Shown here: positions 1-6,646 of the stretch, one piece after another | How positions within the stretch are numbered: position 1 is the stretch's first letter | Layout: every line of letters begins with the position of its first letter | NCBI GenBank assembly: GCA_035700225.1 | Contig: DASSOT010000034.1 | Span: forward strand, 1-8,719 | Direction: 5' to 3' | Source of the DNA: JANWLD01 sp035700225 | Lineage (GTDB): Bacteria; Patescibacteriota; Saccharimonadia; Saccharimonadales; 2-12-FULL-41-12 | Length of the DNA stretch: 8,719 nucleotides | Notes under the pieces: model-generated | Seen by the model: the letters and a program-made list of their open reading frames with translations, nothing else | Told to the model about the DNA's origin: nothing | The model's database searches: none | Made by a program: the position numbers and the translations under genes

Positions 1-927
1 GACGTAGATTACGTATCAAACCCCGAGTTCCTGCGTGAAGGCACCGCTCTTTTTGACACCCTCTATTTTGATCGTGTGGTAGTCGGAGGAGATGATAACT
101 CCGCCGTTTCAAAAGTAATGAATCTCTATAAAAGTGTTGAAAAGGTAAGGGACGAGGTAGCCAAGCTCGCAGGCATAAGCTCCAGGCGCGCGAATGGAAC
201 ATACATATCCACCGGTCTGGATAGCGCGGAACTTATAAAAGTCACCGCCAATGCGTTTTTAGCGCTCAAAATATCTTTCGCCAACTCAATAGCTAAGCTG
301 GCCGACCAGAATGATGCCGATGTCACTGAAGTCATGGAGGCAGTAGGCGCTGATGCGCGCATAGGCAGGAGTTTTCTCAACGCGGGCAGAGGCTATGGCG
401 GAGGTTGTTTCCCAAAGGATGTAAGCGGACTTATCAATAGTGCGCGCGAGCATGGCGTAGATATGCCCATCATGGTGGCCGCAACCGAAATCAATGATGG
501 CATGGCCAGCTACATAGCCGACAAGGCAAAAGAGGCTGTAGGCGGTAACTTCAATGAAAAGAAAGTGGCTGTTCTAGGCTTAGCCTTCAAGGCCGGCACT
601 TCCGACGCGCGCAAATCACCCGGAGTAAAACTGGCTAATATACTGGCCGAGCAGGGCGCCGCCGTATCTGTTTTTGACCCCCAGGCCAACGGAGAGGCCG
701 AAGAAGGTCTGGTTGCAGGAATAAACGTCTGCGAATCTTCCGAAGAGGCCGTCTCTGGTGCGTCTGCCGTCTTCGTAGCTACTGACTGGGATGAGTTCAA
801 GAATATCGATTTCAAGACTGTAGCCGGACAGATGCAGGGCGAACTTATTATAGATTGCATGAACTGCCTGAACCCGGATAAAGTCGAAGGCGCAGGACTT
901 CGCTACATAGGCGTCGGCAGGTATTAG
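1..927 (+). CDS. ugd: UDP-glucose 6-dehydrogenase, C-terminal part (5' end cut by window)
   Basis: Oxidises UDP-glucose twice with NAD+ to UDP-glucuronate, a cytosolic precursor for acidic polysaccharides. The frame is open from base 1, so the gene starts outside the window; 308 codons are visible and the N-terminal Rossmann domain, perhaps 130-150 residues, is missing. Seen in order: the family signature SNPEFLREG (visible residues 6-14); the central helix with NAFLALKIS, carrying the conserved lysine (codon 268-270); the catalytic loop GYGGGCFPKD, with the nucleophilic cysteine at codon 406-408; and the UDP-binding domain motif GLAFKAGTSDARKSP near 577-621. All key residues visible here are intact. 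A GTG at 76 is internal and not the start. The stop TAG at 925-927 overlaps the stop of the convergent membrane-protein gene. Related GDP-mannose or UDP-ManNAc dehydrogenases are alternatives, but the SNPEFLREG/GGGCFPKD pair fits Ugd best. Confidence 0.93.
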   Translation, partial: DVDYVSNPEFLREGTALFDTLYFDRVVVGGDDNSAVSKVMNLYKSVEKVRDEVAKLAGISSRRANGTYISTGLDSAELIKVTANAFLALKISFANSIAKLADQNDADVTEVMEAVGADARIGRSFLNAGRGYGGGCFPKDVSGLINSAREHGVDMPIMVAATEINDGMASYIADKAKEAVGGNFNEKKVAVLGLAFKAGTSDARKSPGVKLANILAEQGAAVSVFDPQANGEAEEGLVAGINVCESSEEAVSGASAVFVATDWDEFKNIDFKTVAGQMQGELIIDCMNCLNPDKVEGAGLRYIGVGRY

Positions 928-2372
928 TCGATTACTTCTTTAGGCAGGACGAACGTTTCTCTCCAGGAAGGGTTACCATGCGCTGTATAGCGGGCTAAAA
1001 GCATAGGGGGGAAATGCATGAGTATGAACATCGCGGTTACTGCCAACCAGGCAAAACCGAAGGCTTGCCTGCGCTTAGGATTACGATTCCGATAGGTATT
1101 TACGACCATCAATATGAAAAAGAAATACACGAAACCGATAACGGGTAAAAGATACCTGCCCTGGTAAGCATACTTCTGGCCTATGCCGAAAAACGTGTTC
1201 AGATTGTACGCATAAAGCATCAAAACATAAAAAGCGGCTGTTCCCATCACGAACCATCCGGCCTTGCTAAGGCGCAGTTTGGCGCGGGCAAAAAAGGCTG
1301 TTACGGCTATGACCACAAGCATTATGAAGGCGAAAACCCGGTTGGCCGCCGCACTCTCAAAACGCCTGTCGCCTAGCTGGAAGAACAAGGTGTTGTACAT
1401 GCCGTATATCCATTCCCCCGTGAAGCTTATCGGGTCGAATTGGCTAACCAGATAGCTTTTGGCTTCGGGCGTATAAATCCTTTTTTGTTTGTAGTTGCGA
1501 TTGAATACATTGTAAGTACGACACTCGTCTACACTGAAAAATTCAGTGCAACTGGGGCGCACTGAATGATAGCGCGCTAGATTAACCACATCCCTTTCAA
1601 AAAATAGCCCGCCGAACAATAAGGTCGAAAGAACAAGCAGAATAATTACAATTTTTCGAGCCTTAAGCGCCGCCGTTAATTGTCCCCAGAATACCTTCGG
1701 CGTAAACCGTTTTTTCCAGGCAAAATAAACCATCGCTGTCAGCCCGACTAAAAGTATTGGCGAAAACGTTGATTTGGTAATAACCGTTGCCGGAGCAAGC
1801 GTCAAAAGCAACAAAGTCTTCGCGGCAGTCGGCTTCTTTATGAATCTTGTACAAACCCACACAAACAAAAGGAATAAAAGATTAGCTAGATTATCATAGT
1901 TGATAGCGCCTGGTAACCACACAGCCATACCGGTCACAGATACGGCAAATATGGTGAAGTTCTTTATCAATTTGTCGCTAGATATCTCATCCAGGCATTT
2001 TTTCAGCACATAAAGCGCCAGTACTCCGAACACAACATCTATCAATCGCAGAAAGATTACCTGCATGTGCATGTCCAGGTGCAAAGCTTCCATCAGCCTG
2101 AGCGGAAAGCTCATCACATAATGAAAAAGGTAGTTTGGGCTTCTATCAATGGCCCTGACTATCGGAATAGTCGAGGGGTCCTGGTCGTGCGTGAACGGCC
2201 CCGTAGCCAGCGGCTGGTCCGCATAGTACTGGATGGAGCCGTAATGATAATTTTCATCGGAAGGTATGCCGAATCCAATGTAGCCGGCATAAAAAACCGC
2301 CTGCAGAGCGAAAAATATAAAGACCGCCGGTAAGAATCTATTGGATGTTATTATCCGCTTCAGATGGTTCAT
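924..2372 (-). CDS. DUF2142-like multispanning membrane protein, possible GT-C glycosyltransferase
   Basis: A 482-residue integral membrane protein with about ten hydrophobic segments (for example around residues 13-35, 104-124, 137-155, 160-176, 203-219, 240-257, 345-362, 372-389, 407-425, 438-455). Three spots resemble the DUF2142 family and GT-C enzymes generally: PSDENYH (37-43) in the first extracytoplasmic loop, where GT-C enzymes carry acidic catalytic residues; INYDNLANLL (157-166); and YQGRYLLP (403-410) before a late membrane span. Cys275 and Cys284 lie in a long loop and could form a disulfide. If it is a GT-C enzyme, it would use a polyprenyl-phosphate sugar outside the membrane; the GT2 gene to the right could supply one, but this is inference. 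The ATG overlaps the cysQ TGA (ATGA, 2369-2372), implying translational coupling. An AAGG sits 4 bases before the start. The family is fairly sure; the function is not. Confidence 0.7.
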   Translation of the reverse strand: MNHLKRIITSNRFLPAVFIFFALQAVFYAGYIGFGIPSDENYHYGSIQYYADQPLATGPFTHDQDPSTIPIVRAIDRSPNYLFHYVMSFPLRLMEALHLDMHMQVIFLRLIDVVFGVLALYVLKKCLDEISSDKLIKNFTIFAVSVTGMAVWLPGAINYDNLANLLFLLFVWVCTRFIKKPTAAKTLLLLTLAPATVITKSTFSPILLVGLTAMVYFAWKKRFTPKVFWGQLTAALKARKIVIILLVLSTLLFGGLFFERDVVNLARYHSVRPSCTEFFSVDECRTYNVFNRNYKQKRIYTPEAKSYLVSQFDPISFTGEWIYGMYNTLFFQLGDRRFESAAANRVFAFIMLVVIAVTAFFARAKLRLSKAGWFVMGTAAFYVLMLYAYNLNTFFGIGQKYAYQGRYLLPVIGFVYFFFILMVVNTYRNRNPKRRQAFGFAWLAVTAMFILMHFPPMLLARYTAHGNPSWRETFVLPKEVID

Positions 2373-3172
2373 TCTGCCTTTTTTGCCGCCTTTTGGATTT
2401 TCTGATACCAGTTATCATAACCGTGTGCGGTAGCTATGAAAAGAGGGTTTCTTATGTCTTTCGCAGGATCATATTCCAGCACTCTGCCGTCCAATCCGCG
2501 TATTTCTCCGCCAGTAGCGCGCAAGACCGCATCAGCGGCCGCCGTATCCCAGAGATAAGTCGGCACGAACCGTGGGTATACTTGGGCCTTGCCTTCGGCC
2601 AGTAAGCAAAATTTCAGCGAAGAGCCAACATTGGTTTCTTCGTGCGGACCCAGTTTTTCCAGAATTTTGCCAAGTTTCTTGCCTTTGTGATTCCGGCTGA
2701 CCACAAGCTTGGCTTTGCCCGCCGTCTTTTCGATTGGTTGCAGTCTGATTATTTCCCCTTCCGGCACAATTTTCACCGCTTCGTTCCCTTCGGCCGCGTA
2801 AAGTACGTTGCCTGCGGGCTGATAAACTACGCCCAATACAGATTTTCCATCTTTTATCAGGCCTATATTGACTGTGAATTCCCCGTTCCGCCCGATGAAT
2901 TCTTTAGTCCCGTCCAGCGGATCCACCAGCCAGAAGGTCTTGGCGCCGTCAACTTCATGCTCACCCTCTTCGGAAACAACCGGATAGTCCGATATCTTCT
3001 TCAGCGCAGGTTCTATGACCTCGTGCGAGGCTTTGTCGGCCCTGGTCAGCGGCGAAACATAACCCTCGTCTTCTTTATTCTCTACTTCAAAATCTTCAGA
3101 GCCATAAATCTGCAGTATCGCCTCGCCGGCTTCCTTTGCAATCTCTATTACCTGTTCCAACAACTCACTCAT
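2369..3172 (-). CDS. cysQ: 3'(2'),5'-bisphosphate nucleotidase (PAP phosphatase), CysQ type
   Basis: Hydrolyses 3'-phosphoadenosine 5'-phosphate (PAP), the by-product of PAPS-using enzymes, to AMP; some relatives also act on PAPS or inositol phosphates. The 267 residues match the usual CysQ length and the inositol-monophosphatase fold. Metal-site motifs are present: the PLTRADKASH segment (41-50), SEEGE (67-71), DPLDGTKEF (84-92; the aspartates bind Mg2+) and WDTAA (208-212). DPLDGTKEF, rather than the DPIDGT-N-F form of inositol monophosphatases, favours CysQ. The ATG is three bases after the hicA stop, and its AAAAGG ribosome site lies in the last hicA codons, so translation probably depends on hicA being translated. 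The downstream membrane-protein start overlaps its TGA. PAPS synthesis is encoded just upstream, beyond the hicBA pair, which supports a PAP-recycling role. Confidence 0.9.
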   Translation of the reverse strand: MSELLEQVIEIAKEAGEAILQIYGSEDFEVENKEDEGYVSPLTRADKASHEVIEPALKKISDYPVVSEEGEHEVDGAKTFWLVDPLDGTKEFIGRNGEFTVNIGLIKDGKSVLGVVYQPAGNVLYAAEGNEAVKIVPEGEIIRLQPIEKTAGKAKLVVSRNHKGKKLGKILEKLGPHEETNVGSSLKFCLLAEGKAQVYPRFVPTYLWDTAAADAVLRATGGEIRGLDGRVLEYDPAKDIRNPLFIATAHGYDNWYQKIQKAAKKAE

Positions 3173-3175
3173 AAA

Positions 3176-3385
3176 CTACCTTTTATCAAAATCTGTCCTC
3201 TTTAGTCCTGACTGCCGGACTATGGAAGCAAAAGTTCCCATGGGTATCTCTTTCTTGCCGGCTACGACTATAACCGTGTGCTTGCCCTTACGATATTTTA
3301 CATGACTACCCCTTTGGGATATAAAAGCAAAACCGTGCTTTTCCAGCACGGCTATTATCTCTTTTGACGAGTAGCGTTTAGGCAT
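3176..3385 (-). CDS. hicA: HicA-family toxin-like mRNA interferase
   Basis: A 69-residue basic protein of the HicA/YcfA family. These have a double-stranded-RNA-binding fold and cleave mRNA with one catalytic histidine. Seen: an N-terminal helix with SSKEIIAVLEKHGF (6-19), the catalytic-site motif QRGSHVKY (24-31) with His28, a short beta hairpin, and the family C-terminal pattern IPMGTFASIVRQSGL (47-61). It is full length and the histidine is present, so it should be active unless neutralised. The start overlaps the end of hicB by 8 bases (3378-3385), the usual coupled arrangement with the antitoxin first. GGAG lies only one base before the ATG, too close for ideal initiation, which would favour re-initiation from hicB. 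The stop TAG is followed after three bases by the cysQ ATG. Hand-counted G+C over 3181-3600 is about 42%, below the roughly 50-55% of sampled lines in the flanking cysQ and sulfurylase genes. Confidence 0.87.
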   Translation of the reverse strand: MPKRYSSKEIIAVLEKHGFAFISQRGSHVKYRKGKHTVIVVAGKKEIPMGTFASIVRQSGLKRTDFDKR

Positions 3386-3596
3386 GCTCCAAATTAAGCG
3401 GAATAATCTTAGGTGAACTTACTTTTTGTATTTCTGATATGGGCTTGTCTTCAAAATACAGTTCAAGAGCTTCTCGCAAATTCTCTAACGCCTCTTTTTC
3501 GCTACCGCCGAAACTTGCAACATCGACATCTAAACACTGCGATACGAAGTGCTTGTCTTCTTTATACACAACCGAGTTTAGAGCGTAAGTTTTCAT
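3378..3596 (-). CDS. hicB: HicB-family antitoxin-like protein, minimal form
   Basis: A 72-residue protein of the HicB (UPF0150-like) family, the partner that binds and inhibits HicA. The central part, CLDVDVASFGGSEKEALENL (21-40) followed by REALELYFED (41-50), is the family core: a strand, the VASFG turn and an amphipathic helix. The C-terminal 22 residues (51-72) show no ribbon-helix-helix or helix-turn-helix, the DNA-binding domains many HicB proteins carry, so autoregulation by the usual route is doubtful. I chose the ATG because the family N-terminus begins here. No Shine-Dalgarno sequence precedes it, and a perfect extended -10 promoter ends six bases upstream, so the message is predicted to be leaderless. 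It overlaps hicA by 8 bases. Whether the pair works as a toxin-antitoxin system here is inferred from family and layout. Confidence 0.85.
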   Translation of the reverse strand: MKTYALNSVVYKEDKHFVSQCLDVDVASFGGSEKEALENLREALELYFEDKPISEIQKVSSPKIIPLNLEHA

Positions 3597-3681
3597 AGCC
3601 GTATTATACCAAACACGCCGGGCATTTACCTGAATATACCCCTTCAGAAAAACATCTTTGGCTGAAGCAGGCAGGCTGGCA
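3597..3681. other. 85-bp intergenic region between sulfurylase/kinase gene and hicB
   Basis: Besides the extended -10 element, it holds a 30-bp-spaced direct repeat of GGTATA read on the minus strand (3640-3635 and 3610-3605, the second overlapping the -10), a possible operator pair. It also holds the inverted repeat CTTCAG/CTGAAG (3642-3647 and 3662-3667) with a 14-base loop. The hairpin has no trailing U-run, so read-through from the upstream gene is likely. No additional small gene is evident. Confidence 0.4.
3603..3611 (-). promoter_or_regulatory. Extended -10 promoter for hicBA-cysQ, predicted leaderless transcript
   Basis: On the minus strand the sequence is TGGTATAAT, a full match to the extended -10 consensus TGnTATAAT (TATAAT at 3608-3603). 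No good TTGACA-like -35 element is seen 16-19 bases upstream, which is tolerated in extended -10 promoters. Six bases (3602-3597) separate the hexamer from the hicB ATG. With the standard -7 to +1 spacing, the start site would be base 3596, the A of the ATG. This is a prediction from spacing; no transcript data are available. Confidence 0.65.
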
Positions 3682-5337
3682 CTAAGACGAGGCTTTTATG
3701 TAGCCTTCGTGTTCCAGATGCAATATCACTTGATTCGCCAGCTCATCCGGACCGTACTTTGTAGTATCAAGTGTAAGATCGGCATCATCCGGCGGTTCAT
3801 AAGGATCGGATATGCCGGTGAAGTGTTCTATCTTGCCAGCCTTCGCCGCCGCGTACAGACCTTTGCGGTCGCGCTTCTCGCACTCTTCCAAGGGCGTGTT
3901 GACATGCACCAGCACAAAACCGCCACCGACGGATTGTATGTTGTGCCTTATCTCTTTCCTGACCCTGTCATAAGGCGCTATGGGCGCGCATATGGCTATA
4001 CCGCCGTGTTTGGATATTTCCGAAGCCACATAGCCTATCCGGTTGATGTTTATATCTCTGTCTTTCTTGGAAAATCCCAGCTCGCTGGAAAGATTCTTGC
4101 GCACCACGTCGCCGTCCAGAAGTGTTACAGAACGTTTTCCTAGCTCCATCAACTTGACCATCAGCGCATTGGCTATGGTTGATTTGCCTGCGCCGGAAAG
4201 CCCGGTAAAGAACACTGTGAAGCCCTTTTCAAACCTCGGGCGGTGGGTCTTTTGTAATTCCTCGGCCACTTCGGGGTATGTAAACCATTTCGGCAAGCCT
4301 TTTCCATCTGACAAAAGTGCTCTCAGTTCCGTTCCGGACAGACTTGCATGTTCCATGCCATCGGGTACTTCCTCTATGGGCATGTACTTGTCCAGCTCCG
4401 GCACATACACCATCATCTTGAACGGCACCATCTCTATACCGATTTCTTTAGAATGTTTTTTAACCAGCTCCTGAGCATCATAAGGGCCGTAGAAATCTTC
4501 GCCCTTGGAGTTCTTGCCCGGGCCGGCGTGGTCGCGTCCTACTATGAAATGCGTGGCACCGTAATTCTTGCGTATCAACGCGTGCCAGAGGGCCTCGCGC
4601 GGCCCGCCCATGCGCATCGCCAGGGGTAACAAGCCTATCATGGCCGTTCCTTGCGGATAATTCTTCAGTACCTGCTGGTAAACCCGCACCCTGGTGTAGT
4701 GGTCCACGTCGCCCGGCTTTGTCATGCCTACTGATGGATGTATCAGCAGGCTGGCTTCGGTCTGTTTTGCCGCGCGCAGGGTCAGTTCTACATGCGCCCG
4801 GTGCATCGGGTTGCGTGTCTGAAAAGCTACTACCTTGTTCCAGCCCATCTTTTTGAAATGTTCATTCAGCTCTTTCGGGGTGTAACGATGTTCGTTAAAG
4901 TCATAGTGTGTCGGCAGTTCCTTGCACTCCAGCTTGCCGCCCACATAGTATTCTCCCGCTTTGTGCTTCAGATAATTCACGGCCGGATGCGCCTCATCAT
5001 CAGCACCGAATACCAGCTCCGCTTCCCGACTCTTGTCCGGTTTCCATACTTCACCTACGCTCAACACGGCCAGAACTACACCTTCTTGGTCGCGCAGTTC
5101 TACCCTTTCCCCCTTTTTCAGTGATTTAGCCGTTTCCTCGCTTACGTCCAGTGTTATCGGCATCGGCCAAAGTTCGCCGGTACTAAGCCGCATGTCTTTG
5201 CAAACAGAGTCGTAGTCTTTCTGGTTCAAAAAGCCGTCCAGCGGGGCGAAGCCACCGTTGCATATCATTTCCACGTCACAAATCTGTCTCGGTGTAAGAT
5301 CTATGGATTTATAGTCGTTGCTTTTACTTTTAACCAA
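3682..5337 (-). CDS. sat-cysC: Bifunctional sulfate adenylyltransferase / adenylylsulfate kinase (PAPS synthase-type fusion)
   Basis: Makes APS from sulfate and ATP, then phosphorylates it to PAPS, the cytosolic sulfate donor. The 551 residues hold an N-terminal PUA-like region (about 1-150), the ATP sulfurylase catalytic domain with QTRNPMHRAH (173-182), MRMGGPREALWHALIRKNYG (241-260) and GRDHAGPG (267-274), and a C-terminal APS kinase from about 371. The kinase shows the P-loop GLSGAGKS (379-386), DGD (408-410), a KGLY segment (492-495) and FTGISDPYEPP (506-516). The intact P-loop argues for a real kinase and not the inactive regulatory domain of some fungal sulfurylases. I chose the TTG start at 5337-5335 because AAGGAG lies five bases before it and no ATG fits there. 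It starts 30 bases after the upstream glycosyltransferase stop, so the two are probably co-transcribed. There is no CysD/CysN and no reductase nearby, which points to sulfation more than cysteine synthesis. Confidence 0.95.
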   Translation of the reverse strand: MVKSKSNDYKSIDLTPRQICDVEMICNGGFAPLDGFLNQKDYDSVCKDMRLSTGELWPMPITLDVSEETAKSLKKGERVELRDQEGVVLAVLSVGEVWKPDKSREAELVFGADDEAHPAVNYLKHKAGEYYVGGKLECKELPTHYDFNEHRYTPKELNEHFKKMGWNKVVAFQTRNPMHRAHVELTLRAAKQTEASLLIHPSVGMTKPGDVDHYTRVRVYQQVLKNYPQGTAMIGLLPLAMRMGGPREALWHALIRKNYGATHFIVGRDHAGPGKNSKGEDFYGPYDAQELVKKHSKEIGIEMVPFKMMVYVPELDKYMPIEEVPDGMEHASLSGTELRALLSDGKGLPKWFTYPEVAEELQKTHRPRFEKGFTVFFTGLSGAGKSTIANALMVKLMELGKRSVTLLDGDVVRKNLSSELGFSKKDRDININRIGYVASEISKHGGIAICAPIAPYDRVRKEIRHNIQSVGGGFVLVHVNTPLEECEKRDRKGLYAAAKAGKIEHFTGISDPYEPPDDADLTLDTTKYGPDELANQVILHLEHEGYIKASS

Positions 5338-5342
5338 TATCG

Positions 5343-5348
5343 CTCCTT
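5343..5348 (-). promoter_or_regulatory. Shine-Dalgarno site fixing the TTG start of the sulfurylase/kinase
   Basis: The minus strand reads AAGGAG followed by five bases (CGATA) and then TTG. This is a near-ideal ribosome-binding site, and it is why the rare TTG is taken as the start. Confidence 0.8.
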
Positions 5349-5367
5349 ATTAATTGTATGAAATGAG

Positions 5368-6564
5368 TCATAAACTGTTTAATATTTTCTTGTATTCGCT
5401 TACTGTGTTCTGCCAAGAGAAGGAATCGTTGATATGTGCAACGGCGGCTTTGCTCATTCGCTTCAACTCAGCCCTGTCGTCATACATCTTTAGAATTTTA
5501 CCAGCTATCGCAGAGGAATCCTTGTCATCTACAAGAAAACCGGTTTCTCCGTCTTTTACTATATCGAAAATCCCGCCGGTTTTCGTAGCGATAACGGGTA
5601 AGCCGCAGGCCGCGGCCTCAGCAAATACCAGGCCAAACGCCTCTTCCCATCCCTGTTCGTCTACTATAGAAGGCCCGACAAAAATATCAGATGAGTTATA
5701 AAATTCAGGCAATTTATCATTATCTATCCAGCCTGCCATTCTTACCACGTCAGTTAGATTGTTCTTTTGAATAAATTCGGCCAGATTTTCCTTTTCAGGC
5801 CCATCGCCCACTAAAGTTACGGTTATTCCGGCTCTTTTCTTCGACGGTATCTCACTTATCGCCCGCAAAAGATAAATTACGCCTTTTTCTTGGCTTAATC
5901 TGCCCACGAACAATACGCTTAACTTAGCTTTAGGCTTCGGAAGGTTAGCGGGCTTGAAACGTTTAAGGTCTATGCCCATAGGTATAATCGGGTAGTCGCG
6001 TCCTGGATATATTTTCCGACAAGCCTTCTCGGTAGCACTGCTATTCACAACCACGGCAGACGCATGTTTAAGGACAAATCTCTTAATCCTTGTCATGTGC
6101 TTGCCCCTGAGCTTAAACACGTCGCCGCCGTGTACCGTAACCACCACGGGAGTGCGGCTGGCCTTTCCCGCCAACACGGCTATAAAACCTTGGGGAATCA
6201 TCCAGTGCGCATTGATTATTTTTTTTCCCGTAAACACCGAGCTTATTAGTGAAAAGCTTTGGGAAACTACAAAAAGCAAAAGTTTAAGTAAATAAACCGG
6301 ACTTTTGCTAAACTTGTCAGCCGCATGACCCTCGTAAACAATGTTTTCATAGCCTGCGGGGAAAAAGTATCTGAACCTTTTTACGGTTGTGTTTTTATTC
6401 AATTTTTCCCTGGTTTTAGCACCTTTATAATGCGGCACGATGGCTTTTACTGACTTAAACCCAGGCGACAGCTCAAGGCAGAAGTCTTTAACGAAATGTG
6501 GAATTTTATCGTTTGCCCATCTGGGAAATGTGGTCGCCAAGACAATCAACGTGTATTTTTTCAT
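5368..6564 (-). CDS. Family GT4 glycosyltransferase (GT-B fold)
   Basis: A 398-residue retaining glycosyltransferase predicted to add a sugar from a nucleotide donor to a growing lipid-linked glycan at the inner face of the membrane. Features: an N-terminal GT-B acceptor domain opening with LIVLATTFPRWAND (6-19); TVHGGDVF (143-150), the loop common in GT4 enzymes; the start of the donor-binding domain at VLFVGRLSQEKG (217-228); and the donor-site signature EEAFGLVFAEAAACG (307-321) with the E-x7-E pair Glu308 and Glu316. There is no signal peptide or clear membrane span; the hydrophobic stretch 91-111 may be a membrane-contact helix. The ATG at 6564 fits the family start, but no Shine-Dalgarno is seen. 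It is the first gene of the minus-strand block and is divergent from the GT2 gene. Donor and acceptor cannot be read from the sequence. Confidence 0.9.
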   Translation of the reverse strand: MKKYTLIVLATTFPRWANDKIPHFVKDFCLELSPGFKSVKAIVPHYKGAKTREKLNKNTTVKRFRYFFPAGYENIVYEGHAADKFSKSPVYLLKLLLFVVSQSFSLISSVFTGKKIINAHWMIPQGFIAVLAGKASRTPVVVTVHGGDVFKLRGKHMTRIKRFVLKHASAVVVNSSATEKACRKIYPGRDYPIIPMGIDLKRFKPANLPKPKAKLSVLFVGRLSQEKGVIYLLRAISEIPSKKRAGITVTLVGDGPEKENLAEFIQKNNLTDVVRMAGWIDNDKLPEFYNSSDIFVGPSIVDEQGWEEAFGLVFAEAAACGLPVIATKTGGIFDIVKDGETGFLVDDKDSSAIAGKILKMYDDRAELKRMSKAAVAHINDSFSWQNTVSEYKKILNSL

Positions 6565-6587
6565 TAACAGTAGCTTATCAATATTAT

Positions 6588-6604
6588 GGTTGCTTTAGCT
6601 AACC
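6588..6604. repeat. Imperfect inverted repeat in divergent promoter region
   Basis: GGTTGCT and AGCTAACC are inverted arms with one unpaired base, around a core that contains the 8-bp palindrome TTAGCTAA (6595-6602). It lies between the two candidate promoters, as expected for an operator, but is short enough to have arisen by chance. Confidence 0.35.
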
Positions 6605-6646
6605 GTTTTACATTTGTACCCCTTATCTGGTTAAATTAATTGAGGT

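Noticed and set aside
76..78. GTG at 76 as the start of the dehydrogenase
   Set aside because: The frame is open to base 1 and the upstream codons encode the conserved SNPEFLREG motif, so the gene is truncated by the window and does not start here.
2642..3205. Long plus-strand open frame of 187 codons opposite cysQ and the end of hicA
   Set aside because: It lies wholly antisense to well-supported genes, its product has no recognisable motif, and no ribosome site supports it. It is a compositional shadow.
3642..3667. Inverted repeat CTTCAG/CTGAAG after the sulfurylase/kinase gene as an intrinsic terminator
   Set aside because: The stem is only 6 bp with a 14-base loop, and the T-run lies in the loop, not after the stem. 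It does not meet the terminator pattern.
3658..4143. Plus-strand open frame of 161 codons opposite the APS kinase domain, and another at 4043-4474
   Set aside because: Both are opposite a gene with full catalytic motifs and show no domain of their own.
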